From an uncultured Flavobacterium sp. (lineage in GTDB: Bacteria; Bacteroidota; Bacteroidia; Flavobacteriales; Flavobacteriaceae), in NCBI RefSeq assembly GCF_963422545.1, contig NZ_OY730238.1, positions 248,001 through 312,000 of the forward strand: a stretch of 64,000 nucleotides of DNA. Direction: 5' to 3'. Made by a program: the position numbers and the translations under genes. The notes beneath the pieces were generated by a model. The model did not search any database. It worked only from the letters and a program-made list of their open reading frames with translations, and was not told the origin of the DNA. Of the stretch, positions 1-6,420 are shown piece after piece (position 1 is the first letter of the stretch; each line of letters starts with the position of its first letter).

Positions 1-92
1 GTGCAGAGGGACAAAGGTTCTCTTATTTCATGTCATTTCGAGGAACGAGAACGCCTTAATCTCTTCGTATATAAAAGATTATTTCAATAGCG

Positions 93-208
93 TCCAGCTT
101 TAGCTGGATGATTTAAAAAGTCAAACTTGAAAGGCTTTAGCCAAACTAACGTATGTTTGGCTAAAGCCTTTTTTTATCAAATTTCGTTCCTCCAGCTAAA
201 GCTGGAGG
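93..208. repeat. Compound inverted repeat around a hairpin
   Basis: CCAGCTTTAGCTGG (within 93-108) and its reverse complement CCAGCTAAAGCTGG (within 189-208) flank the 17-bp perfect hairpin at 130-171. Each flanking block is itself nearly self-complementary. This layout resembles dispersed intergenic palindromes of Flavobacterium; function is unknown. Confidence 0.6.
130..178. terminator. Rho-independent terminator-like hairpin
   Basis: A perfect 17-bp stem (130-146 with 155-171, core AGGCTTTAGCC) has an 8-base loop and is followed by a T-run on the plus strand. It could end a plus-strand transcript entering from the left of the window. Confidence 0.6.
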
Positions 209-354
209 CAATTCACTTTGAACCTTTGCTCCTTTGAACCTTTGCCCCTAAATAAGCGATATACAAAGAAAAACACACTGAAAGAATTTTCCTGTTTTTA
301 TCAGTTTTAACACATTAAAATGAATATTTCTTATAAAAAACCGATTTTGATTCT

Positions 355-362
355 TAATTTTG
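355..362 (+). promoter_or_regulatory. Candidate -7 box of the ClC gene
   Basis: TAATTTTG fits the Bacteroidota -7 consensus TAnnTTTG and lies 40 bases before the ATG at 403. No TTG -33 element is seen at the usual distance, so support is partial. Confidence 0.35.
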
Positions 363-402
363 TAATTCGCATAAAAAAAATGCGGAATCAAATATACTTC
401 TG

Positions 403-1683
403 ATGAACAAAACGGCGCAAATCAAAAAAAATCATCAATTCATTGTCCTTCAAAAATTAGTTATTGTTTCTATCTTAATTGGCTTTCTTTCTGCCTTTTT
501 AGGAATCTCGCTAAAAAAAATCACTGAATATTACGAAGAAATCTTCTTTCATGAAGTCTCGGTTAACCCCTTTTTTTATATTCTTTTTCCTGTTTTCGGA
601 TTGTCTGTGATATATTTTCTAAGACAATATTTATTTAAGAAAAAAGAAAACAAAGGCATAAAAGAAGTTTTTGAAAGCACTCGATCAAAATCAAAAAATT
701 TACCTTCTTATAAAATTCCGTCACACTTTATAAACGGATTAATAACTGTTGCATTTGGAGGTTCTACGGGAATAGAAGTTTCAACCGTTGTTGCCACTGC
801 AACCATTGGATCTGTTGCTCAACAAAAAGAAAATGTATTTCGAAAATACAAAACCGAATTAATTTGTGCCGGAGTTGCTGCCGGAGTTACCGCTTTATTC
901 AGCAGCCCGATTGCCGGAATTTTATTTGCTCTTGAAGTTATTTCCAGAAAAGTAACCCGGGCTTTTATTATCTCAAATATAATCGCGGTTTCAGTTGCTT
1001 TTGGATTACTTTCTATTTTAAAAGAAGAACCTTTATTTACCGTTACAATCACAACCTGGCATTTAAGAGCAATTCCGTATTTTATTCTTCTCGGAATTTT
1101 AGCCGGAATAAATTCTGTTTACTTAACCCGTTGTGTCTTGTTTTTCAAATCTCAATTTGGGAAAATCGGAATGCATTATTATAAAATTATTATTGGATCA
1201 GCTGTTTTGAGTATTTCATTATTTACTTTTCCACAATTATACGGAGAGGGTTATCATGCTATAAAAGGGATCTTTAGCAATTCGAGTGAAATTCCTTTAA
1301 CACTAACTTTGGCTTTTACTTTCGTTGGAATTTTACTTCTAAAACCAATTGTAACTTCGATAACATTAGCTTCTGGCGGAGATGGCGGCGTTTTTGCTCC
1401 AAGTCTGTTCATTGGTGCTTTCTTAGGATTATTGTTAGCATCAATTTTAAATACCTTTTTTCATGTAAATGTAATTCCGGTTAATTTCATGATTATCGGA
1501 ATGGCAGCTGTCTTAAGCGCCAGTATTCATGCACCTTTTACGGCAATCTTTTTGGTTTGCGGCTTAACAAACGATTATACTTTGTTTTTGCCTATTATGT
1601 TGGTTTGTCTAATATCAAAATATACCGCAAAGACGATTTATCCTTATACTGTATATAGTTACGCTCCAAGCTTGACGAAATAA
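403..1683 (+). CDS. Voltage-gated chloride channel (ClC) family protein, divergent
   Basis: This is an inner-membrane anion channel or transporter of the ClC family, 426 aa with about ten hydrophobic segments and no C-terminal CBS domains. Family signatures visible are the SSPIAGILFALE block (about residues 167-178) and the GGDGGVFAPSLFIGAFLG block (about 325-342); the permeation tyrosine corresponds to Y392 in NDYTLFLP. Compared with the E. coli antiporter, the external gating glutamate (GREGPTV) is replaced by Thr122 in GSTGIEV, and the internal proton glutamate position is Val179. These changes argue against ordinary 2Cl-/H+ exchange, but that is inference. The ATG at 403 gives a short charged N-terminus before the first membrane segment. 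It may be co-transcribed with the HPP gene about 100 bases downstream, although a repeat hairpin lies between them. Confidence 0.85.
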   Translation: MNKTAQIKKNHQFIVLQKLVIVSILIGFLSAFLGISLKKITEYYEEIFFHEVSVNPFFYILFPVFGLSVIYFLRQYLFKKKENKGIKEVFESTRSKSKNLPSYKIPSHFINGLITVAFGGSTGIEVSTVVATATIGSVAQQKENVFRKYKTELICAGVAAGVTALFSSPIAGILFALEVISRKVTRAFIISNIIAVSVAFGLLSILKEEPLFTVTITTWHLRAIPYFILLGILAGINSVYLTRCVLFFKSQFGKIGMHYYKIIIGSAVLSISLFTFPQLYGEGYHAIKGIFSNSSEIPLTLTLAFTFVGILLLKPIVTSITLASGGDGGVFAPSLFIGAFLGLLLASILNTFFHVNVIPVNFMIIGMAAVLSASIHAPFTAIFLVCGLTNDYTLFLPIMLVCLISKYTAKTIYPYTVYSYAPSLTK

Positions 1684-1695
1684 ATATTTTTTTAG

Positions 1696-1755
1696 GCCAC
1701 AGATTCCACAGATTCACACAGATTTTTAATCCTTTTAATCTGTGAAATCTGTGGC
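1696..1755. repeat. Intergenic inverted repeat (GCCACAGATT type)
   Basis: Arms GCCACAGATTCCACAGATT (1696-1714) and its reverse complement with one mismatch (1737-1755) form a hairpin between the ClC and HPP genes. Its shape is like the GCCACGAATTACAC family found at four other places in this window. A GTG at 1742 lies inside the right arm and is therefore a poor start for the next gene. Confidence 0.7.
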
Positions 1756-1780
1756 AAAAAATACCACAAATTATATCATT

Positions 1781-2380
1781 ATGCCAACTCCTAAGATTAA
1801 AAGAAGCTATCGCAAAACACGTTATATTCTTTATAAAGAAACTTTAATTGACTACAAGGAACACTTTTGGTCGTTCTTAGGATCATTTGTCGGAATTGGG
1901 ATTCTTTCTTATCTTGAATCTATTCGTTTTTCTGGCAGTGATATTGTTTTTCTAATTGGTTCATTTGGAGCATCGAGTGTCCTGGTTTACGGAATTATTC
2001 AAAGTCCGTTTTCTCAACCCCGAAATTTAATTGGCGGTCATGTAATCTCAGCCATTATTGGTGTTACCGTACAAAAATTAGTTCCTGATATTGTTTGGTT
2101 ATCCGCACCTTTAGCCGTTTCTCTTTCTATTATTTTTATGCAAATTACCAAAACGCTGCATCCCCCGGGAGGCGCGACGGCACTTATCGCGGTTACAGGT
2201 TCTGCTCAAATAAAAGATTTAGGTTATATGTATGTGCTTTCTCCAGTTCTCGTTGGTGTGCTGATTTTGTTTGTTACAGCATTAATTTTCAATAACATGA
2301 CTTCTAGTAGAAGTTATCCTAGTCATAGTACTTATCATAAACGATATCATAAAATTAGGAAAAGATTAATCGGAAGATAG
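1781..2380 (+). CDS. HPP family integral membrane protein
   Basis: A small membrane protein of the HPP family, with about four transmembrane segments and the diagnostic HPPGGATALIAV motif in the C-terminal half. Plant and cyanobacterial relatives are linked to nitrite transport, but the substrate here is unknown. I start it at the ATG at 1781 (MPTPKIKRSYRK) because the upstream in-frame GTG at 1742 falls inside an intergenic inverted repeat. The product is about 199 aa with a basic N-terminus and a basic, His/Arg-rich tail. It sits directly behind the ClC gene on the same strand, which suggests a shared role in anion handling, but this is only context. Confidence 0.85.
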   Translation: MPTPKIKRSYRKTRYILYKETLIDYKEHFWSFLGSFVGIGILSYLESIRFSGSDIVFLIGSFGASSVLVYGIIQSPFSQPRNLIGGHVISAIIGVTVQKLVPDIVWLSAPLAVSLSIIFMQITKTLHPPGGATALIAVTGSAQIKDLGYMYVLSPVLVGVLILFVTALIFNNMTSSRSYPSHSTYHKRYHKIRKRLIGR

Positions 2381-2389
2381 TTTTAACTT

Positions 2390-2473
2390 GTCATTGCGAG
2401 GAACGAAGCAATCTCACTTGCTGAATCATTTTGCATTTCTTTTTAGTGTGGTTGCTTCGTTCCTCGCAATGAC
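2390..2473. repeat. Perfect inverted repeat, GTCATTGCGAGG family
   Basis: Arms at 2390-2411 and 2452-2473 are perfectly complementary over 22 bp (GTCATTGCGAGGAACGAAGC plus AA) with a 40-base loop. It lies just after the HPP stop codon. Copies of the same family occur at 53868-53950 and 59181-59266. Each loop is different, so the arms are what is conserved. Confidence 0.85.
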
Positions 2474-2582
2474 AAACTGAATAAAAACTTCTTTAACTAA
2501 AATATTTTCAACAAATCGTAAATCACAATTCGTATTTCGTTTTTTATATTTTACCTTTGACCTTTCAATAAAAACAAAGATT

Positions 2583-3122
2583 ATGGTTTATAAATTTAGA
2601 GTAATTCTAGACGCCGAAGAAGATATTTTTAGAGACATTGCAATTCTTGAAGACGATACGCTTGAGGATTTACACAATGCTATCTTCAACGCTTTTGGTT
2701 TTGACGGAATGGAAGTAGCTTCGTTTTATACCTGCGATGAAACTTGGAATCAGGAAGATGAAATTCCACTTTTTGATACTGGTGACGTTCCCGGCGAGCA
2801 ACGAACTATGGGCGATTATCCATTATCTTCTATCCTAGACAAAGAAAATACCAAAATCATCTATGTGTACGATTTTATCAATATGTGGACTTTCTTAGTT
2901 GAATTGGCTGCTATTGAAGATCAAATTGCCGGAGCTCCTTATCCTGAAACTTTATTCTCACATGGAGAAATGCCTGATGAAGCCATCGAAAAAAACTTTG
3001 AAGCAGACATGCACGACGATATCTACGGAGAATTTGAAGATGATCTTGACGAAGATGATCTTGACATGTTCGAAGGCGACGACAGCTTTGAAGATTATGG
3101 TTTTGAGGAGAACTGGAATTAG
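2583..3122 (+). CDS. Plasmid pRiA4b ORF-3-like family protein
   Basis: A 179-aa cytoplasmic protein matching the pRiA4b ORF-3-like (IS1096 TnpR-like passenger) family. The N-terminus MVYKFRVILDAEEDIFRDIAI, the following DLHNAIFNAFGFDG block and the central DETWNQEDEIPLFD region are typical. The last 45 residues or so are very acidic (EDDLDEDDLDMFEGDDSFED). The family is widespread in bacteria and its function is not established; despite its name it is not evidence of a mobile element here. It is monocistronic or leads into the small gene at 3232, from which it is separated by a repeat arm starting immediately after the stop codon. Confidence 0.8.
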   Translation: MVYKFRVILDAEEDIFRDIAILEDDTLEDLHNAIFNAFGFDGMEVASFYTCDETWNQEDEIPLFDTGDVPGEQRTMGDYPLSSILDKENTKIIYVYDFINMWTFLVELAAIEDQIAGAPYPETLFSHGEMPDEAIEKNFEADMHDDIYGEFEDDLDEDDLDMFEGDDSFEDYGFEENWN

Positions 3123-3129
3123 TTTTTTG

Positions 3130-3166
3130 AGGTTCTTAGGTTCTGAGTTGCTAAGGTTCTAAGTTT
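3130..3166. repeat. Left arm of inverted repeat framing the four-helix-bundle gene
   Basis: The 36-base block containing GGTTCTGAGTTGCTAAGG is matched in inverted orientation at 3592-3627 with about five mismatches. It starts eight bases after the stop of the preceding gene. Confidence 0.75.
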
Positions 3167-3231
3167 TTATTTTGAAGGATTTTTCTTATTATTTTTAATT
3201 AATTTTATCAAATTAATCAAAAATTTAAAAA

Positions 3232-3591
3232 ATGAGTGATTTTCGAAAACTTCTAATCTGGCAGAAATCAATTTCCTTAGTTACCAAAATTTATTTTTTA
3301 ACAAACAATTTCCCAAAAGAAGAAATCTTCGGATTAACTTCACAAATCAGACGAAGTTCGATTTCAATTCCCAGCAATATTGCCGAAGGATCAGGACGAG
3401 AAAGTGATAAAGATTTTTTACGCTTCTTAAATATTTCTGTTGGGTCTTTATTCGAAATGCAGACTCAATTAGAAATCGCAAAAAACATATCGTACTTAAA
3501 AGAAGACGATTTTAATAACCTATACGAGGACAGCCGCGAAGTAGAGAGAATGTTAGTTTCTTTCATAAAAAAAATAAAAGACAGAAACTAA
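3232..3591 (+). CDS. Four helix bundle protein (S23 / 23S rRNA IVS-type)
   Basis: A 119-aa all-helical protein of the four helix bundle family originally described from intervening sequences (IVS) of 23S rRNA genes. The family hallmarks DFRKLLIWQKSISLVTKIY at the N-terminus, FGLTSQIRRSSISIPSNIAEG in the middle (residues about 34-54) and the FLRFLNISVGSLFEMQTQLEIA segment are all present. Relatives bind nucleic acid; Avd of diversity-generating retroelements has the same fold. Here no rRNA is nearby, but the gene is framed by inverted repeats at 3130-3166 and 3592-3627, the right one directly abutting the stop codon. The start ATG at 3232 follows an A-rich leader. Function in this setting is unknown. 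Confidence 0.9.
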   Translation: MSDFRKLLIWQKSISLVTKIYFLTNNFPKEEIFGLTSQIRRSSISIPSNIAEGSGRESDKDFLRFLNISVGSLFEMQTQLEIAKNISYLKEDDFNNLYEDSREVERMLVSFIKKIKDRN

Positions 3592-3627
3592 ACCTTAGTA
3601 CCTTAGCATCTCAGAACCTCAGCACCT
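3592..3627. repeat. Right arm of inverted repeat framing the four-helix-bundle gene
   Basis: Contains CCTTAGCATCTCAGAACC, the inverted counterpart of the left arm at 3130-3166. The two arms could fold into a long stem with the whole gene in the loop, as in rRNA IVS elements. Confidence 0.75.
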
Positions 3628-3635
3628 AAATAAAT

Positions 3636-4694
3636 ATGATCAACTTATTCAACACCCACATCGAGACGCTTGCGATACACCGCGTAGGAAACAAAAGCAG
3701 AAACGAAGCGATTTTTTTATCAGAACAGCCTTTTAATTTAAATGACGAGATTGTGCCTTTGATAAAAGAGTACTTTTTTAAGCCTTTTAGAGAGAAAGAA
3801 GAAAACTATTATCAGTTTGCGCACGAAGTTGATTTGGATTATAACGATATGTTTAAATATGCTACGGAAATCTTCGATAATCCTGGCAATTTACAAGAGA
3901 TTTCAAAAAGAATCACTACACATTTATTCGAGCAGTCAAATCATCCGCACATTAAAAACGGAGAGGTTTATGTAACGTATTTAACAAATCTGAGTATCGA
4001 CAATAATGTTGTTGATGCTATCGGAATTTTTAAAAGTGAGTTACAGGCCGACTTTTTACAATTTGAAGAAAAAAACAGCAATCTTGAAATGATCTTGCAG
4101 CAAGGTATCAACCTAAGCAAACTTGACAAAGGTTGTTTGATTTTTAATTATAAAAAAGAAGAAGGATACAAAATTCTAACTGTAGACAGTAACCGTTATG
4201 ATGCGCGCTATTGGTTAGAGCACTTTTTATCTGTTGACGCTTTTGAAGATGAAAATTTCATCACTAAGAAATACTTGAAATTCTGTCAAAACTTCGCAAA
4301 AGATGTTGTTTTGCCGGCAGAAGACAAAAAAGAAGAAGTAATGTTCATGAACCGTTCTGTGAATTATTTCGCTAAAAATGATCAGTTCGAAGAACAAAAC
4401 TTCTTAAATGAAGTATTAGACAATCCTGACTTAATTCCTGAATTCAAAAATTATAAAGTTGATAAAGGAGAAAAATACAGCATCGAAGATGTAACCTCAT
4501 TCCCTATTGCAAACGCAGCAGTTTCTGACGCCAGAAAATCGATTAAAAACGTGATTAATCTGGACACTCATATTCAGATTAAAATGGATTTTATTAATCC
4601 TGAAAGTGCAGAAAAATTTGTTGAAAAAGGCTGGGATGAAGAAAAACAAATGTATTACTACCTGGTTTATTTCAATAAAGAAGAAAAAAGCTAG
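3636..4694 (+). CDS. Nucleoid-associated protein (NdpA/YejK-type)
   Basis: A 352-aa protein of the 37-kDa nucleoid-associated family (PF04245 type), recognised by its N-terminus INLFNTHIETLAIHRVGNKSRNE and the central FLQFEEKNSNLEMILQQGINLSKLDKGCLIF block, with a C-terminal IQIKMDFINPESAEKFVEKGWDE segment. E. coli YejK binds the nucleoid and interacts with topoisomerases; the role in Bacteroidota is not defined. It starts nine bases after the right repeat arm of the preceding element. A clear terminator hairpin follows at 4729-4768, so it ends the transcription unit. Confidence 0.85.
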   Translation: MINLFNTHIETLAIHRVGNKSRNEAIFLSEQPFNLNDEIVPLIKEYFFKPFREKEENYYQFAHEVDLDYNDMFKYATEIFDNPGNLQEISKRITTHLFEQSNHPHIKNGEVYVTYLTNLSIDNNVVDAIGIFKSELQADFLQFEEKNSNLEMILQQGINLSKLDKGCLIFNYKKEEGYKILTVDSNRYDARYWLEHFLSVDAFEDENFITKKYLKFCQNFAKDVVLPAEDKKEEVMFMNRSVNYFAKNDQFEEQNFLNEVLDNPDLIPEFKNYKVDKGEKYSIEDVTSFPIANAAVSDARKSIKNVINLDTHIQIKMDFINPESAEKFVEKGWDEEKQMYYYLVYFNKEEKS

Positions 4695-4728
4695 TAGTCA
4701 TTCATTTTCTATTACTTACTTAAAACAA

Positions 4729-4768
4729 AAAACGGCAACTACATTCATTTGTAATTGCCGTTTTTTAA
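4729..4768. terminator. Bidirectional rho-independent terminator
   Basis: A hairpin built from AAAACGGCAA and TTGCCGTTTT with T-runs on both strands lies between the convergent nucleoid-protein gene and the tetR gene. Confidence 0.8.
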
Positions 4769-4786
4769 TTTTAGCCTTTTTCTAAA

Positions 4787-5368
4787 TTATAATATAGAAA
4801 AGAGTGCTTTTACAATATCATCATAAACTTGTTTATCTCTTTCGCCGCTACGAGCCAAAACCCTAATTCCAGAGTAATTATTAAAAATAAATCTGGCCAA
4901 AACCCTCGCGCTATTTGCTTTCGAAATCTGACCTAAATCCTGTCCTTTCTGTACAGCTTTTGTAAAAACTTCTTCCATAACCTGACTGTTGTTTTTTACA
5001 ATTTTTGCAATCTCTTCATCATGCATTGCAAGTTCTACAGAAGAATTGACCATAAAACATCCTTTTGTAATTCGGTCTTCTAAACTCTCCACAACAGCTT
5101 GTTTAAAGATATCGTGCAGTGTTTCTTTAATATCTTCAGATTCATCAAAAAGTTTTACAATTTGATCCTTTGCCAGTTTTTGATAACGTTTTAAAGATTC
5201 AGCAAACAATTTTTGCTTATCGCCAAAAGTATCATAAAGACTGGAACGACTTAATCCTAAATGAGATACCAAATCCTGAGCCGAAGTTCCGTTGTAACCT
5301 TTGTGCCAAAAAATTTCAATAGCTTTATCTAAAGCCTGATCTTCACTAAATTCTTTTGTTCTAGCCAT
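4787..5368 (-). CDS. TetR/AcrR family transcriptional regulator
   Basis: A 193-aa one-component repressor. The N-terminal helix-turn-helix covers about residues 26-50 (GTSAQDLVSHLGLSRSSLYDTF) and the rest is the helical ligand-binding and dimerisation domain; the C-terminal region resembles the YcdC/TetR_C group. It is divergent from nothing but lies directly downstream of, and on the same strand as, the SDR gene at 5440-6192. Its own promoter carries a near-palindrome GGAACAATCGTTCC (5410-5423) that matches the perfect palindrome in front of the SDR gene, so it very likely represses both itself and the dehydrogenase. The inducer is unknown. Confidence 0.9.
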   Translation of the reverse strand: MARTKEFSEDQALDKAIEIFWHKGYNGTSAQDLVSHLGLSRSSLYDTFGDKQKLFAESLKRYQKLAKDQIVKLFDESEDIKETLHDIFKQAVVESLEDRITKGCFMVNSSVELAMHDEEIAKIVKNNSQVMEEVFTKAVQKGQDLGQISKANSARVLARFIFNNYSGIRVLARSGERDKQVYDDIVKALFSIL

Positions 5369-5392
5369 GATTTCTGCATTAAATTATCTTTA

Positions 5393-5400
5393 CAAAGATA
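5393..5400 (-). promoter_or_regulatory. -7 box of the tetR promoter
   Basis: Minus-strand TATCTTTG fits the Bacteroidota -7 consensus and lies 25 bases before the tetR ATG (5368). An identical octamer stands in the SDR promoter at 6235-6242. Confidence 0.6.
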
Positions 5401-5409
5401 CAAAAATAC

Positions 5410-5423
5410 GGAACAATCGTTCC
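5410..5423. promoter_or_regulatory. TetR-type operator in front of tetR
   Basis: GGAACAATCGTTCC is a palindrome with one mismatch, centred 16 bases upstream of the tetR -7 box, where a bound repressor would block RNA polymerase. It repeats the core of the perfect operator at 6241-6272. Confidence 0.75.
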
Positions 5424-5439
5424 TGAATTAGTCAAAAAA

Positions 5440-6192
5440 TTATACCACTGAATTTACGGTAAGTCCACCATCAACAACAATTTCAGCTCCTGTGATAAAC
5501 GATGCATCATCTGAAGCAAGGAAACCAACAGTTTTTGCAATTTCTGAAGCTTGACCAAAACGTTTCAATAATATTTTTTCTCCCAAAACTGCTCCAAAAC
5601 CTTCTACTTCTGCTTTTTCTAAACCTAATTTTCCATAAAGCGGAGTTTCAACAGGACCGGGAGAAACTGCATTTACTCTGATTTTTCTTGGTGCCAATTC
5701 TGTAGCAAATACTCTGTTTAAAGATAATACTGCTGCTTTACTTGCTGCATAAACACTAGAATTTGGCATACCAACATGAGCATTAATTGAAGTATTAAAA
5801 ATAATAGAACCTCCATCATTCAGGATTGGCAATACTTTTTGAACGGTAAAATAAACTCCTTTAACATTTACATTCATAATACTGTCATAATGTTCTTCTG
5901 AAGCTGACTCTATCGGCGCAAAAGAAGCTGTTCCTGCATTTAAAAATAAAATATCAACTTTTCCAAATTGTGCTTTTACTTGTTCTACTAATGCATCAAT
6001 TGATTTTAAATCAGATTGATCAGCAACAATTCCGGTTACATTCAATTCTGTTTCGGCTTTTGCCAAAGCTTCTTTGTTTCTTCCTGTCACAATTACTTTT
6101 GCACCTTTTGCAGTTAATTCAGCTGCAGCTGCGTACCCAATTCCGCTATTTCCACCAGTTACAATAGCTACTTTGTTTTCTAAATTTTTCAT
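5440..6192 (-). CDS. SDR family NAD(P)-dependent oxidoreductase
   Basis: A 250-aa classical short-chain dehydrogenase/reductase. The cofactor motif TGGNSGIG is at residues 12-19, the NAG motif at 85-87, and the catalytic Ser135, Tyr148 and Lys152 are in place; the C-terminal PGPVETPLYG and ITGAEIVVDGG segments are typical. Arg39 in TGRNK after beta-strand 2 is compatible with NADP preference. The substrate cannot be told from sequence. The gene is followed 71 bases later by tetR on the same strand, and its promoter carries a perfect palindrome (6241-6272) next to a TATCTTTG -7 box, so it is the probable regulated target of that repressor, perhaps in response to a toxic aldehyde, ketone or quinone (inference). 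Confidence 0.92.
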   Translation of the reverse strand: MKNLENKVAIVTGGNSGIGYAAAAELTAKGAKVIVTGRNKEALAKAETELNVTGIVADQSDLKSIDALVEQVKAQFGKVDILFLNAGTASFAPIESASEEHYDSIMNVNVKGVYFTVQKVLPILNDGGSIIFNTSINAHVGMPNSSVYAASKAAVLSLNRVFATELAPRKIRVNAVSPGPVETPLYGKLGLEKAEVEGFGAVLGEKILLKRFGQASEIAKTVGFLASDDASFITGAEIVVDGGLTVNSVV

Positions 6193-6234
6193 TTTTATTT
6201 ATTTTAAGTTATTGATTATTCAATTATTATGGTA

Positions 6235-6242
6235 CAAAGATA
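6235..6242 (-). promoter_or_regulatory. -7 box of the SDR promoter
   Basis: Minus-strand TATCTTTG, identical to the tetR box, lies 43 bases before the SDR start at 6192 and touches the operator palindrome. Confidence 0.6.
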
Positions 6243-6272
6243 TAATAACGGAACGATCGTTCCGTTATTATA
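6241..6272. promoter_or_regulatory. Perfect 32-bp palindromic TetR operator
   Basis: A 32-bp perfect palindrome (core ACGGAACGATCGTTCCGT) occupies the region between the -7 and -33 positions of the SDR promoter. It is the stronger version of the site at 5410-5423. Confidence 0.85.
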
Positions 6273-6367
6273 AGTGTTAATATTTAGTTAAAAGTAAAAT
6301 ATACTCTCAAAACACCCTGTTTACACTGGATTGTATCTATGATATCATAAATGAAAGAAATAATAAA

Positions 6368-6400
6368 TTGGTTAACATTCTTAATATTTGCTTAAATTTG
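6368..6400 (+). promoter_or_regulatory. Candidate promoter of the GAF protein gene
   Basis: TTG at 6368-6370 and TAAATTTG at 6393-6400 are separated by 22 bases, in keeping with the Bacteroidota -33/-7 layout. The ATG follows at 6421. Confidence 0.5.
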
Positions 6401-6420
6401 TATTTCTAAACTAAAAACAG

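Larger units (their letters stand above)
1..402. other. Repeat-rich intergenic region at window start
   Basis: No coding sequence is visible. The stretch holds AGAGGGACAAAGGTTC-like sequence at 5-20 (related to 13846-13870), a short piece resembling the TGTCATTTCGAGGAACGAG class of flavobacterial repeats at 32-50, a near-palindrome at 93-108, a strong hairpin at 130-171, the reverse-complement near-palindrome at 189-208, and a -7-like box at 355-362 in front of the first gene. Whatever gene lies to the left is outside the window. Confidence 0.6.

Noticed and set aside
2583..3122. Insertion sequence suggested by the IS1096-passenger family name
   Set aside because: There is no transposase and no terminal repeats around this gene; the family is mostly chromosomal.
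3232..3591. Diversity-generating retroelement accessory (Avd)
   Set aside because: The fold is shared, but there is no reverse transcriptase, template repeat or variable repeat nearby.
5970..6280. Leu-rich plus-strand frames opposite the SDR gene
   Set aside because: Shadow frames of a well-supported dehydrogenase and of its promoter region.
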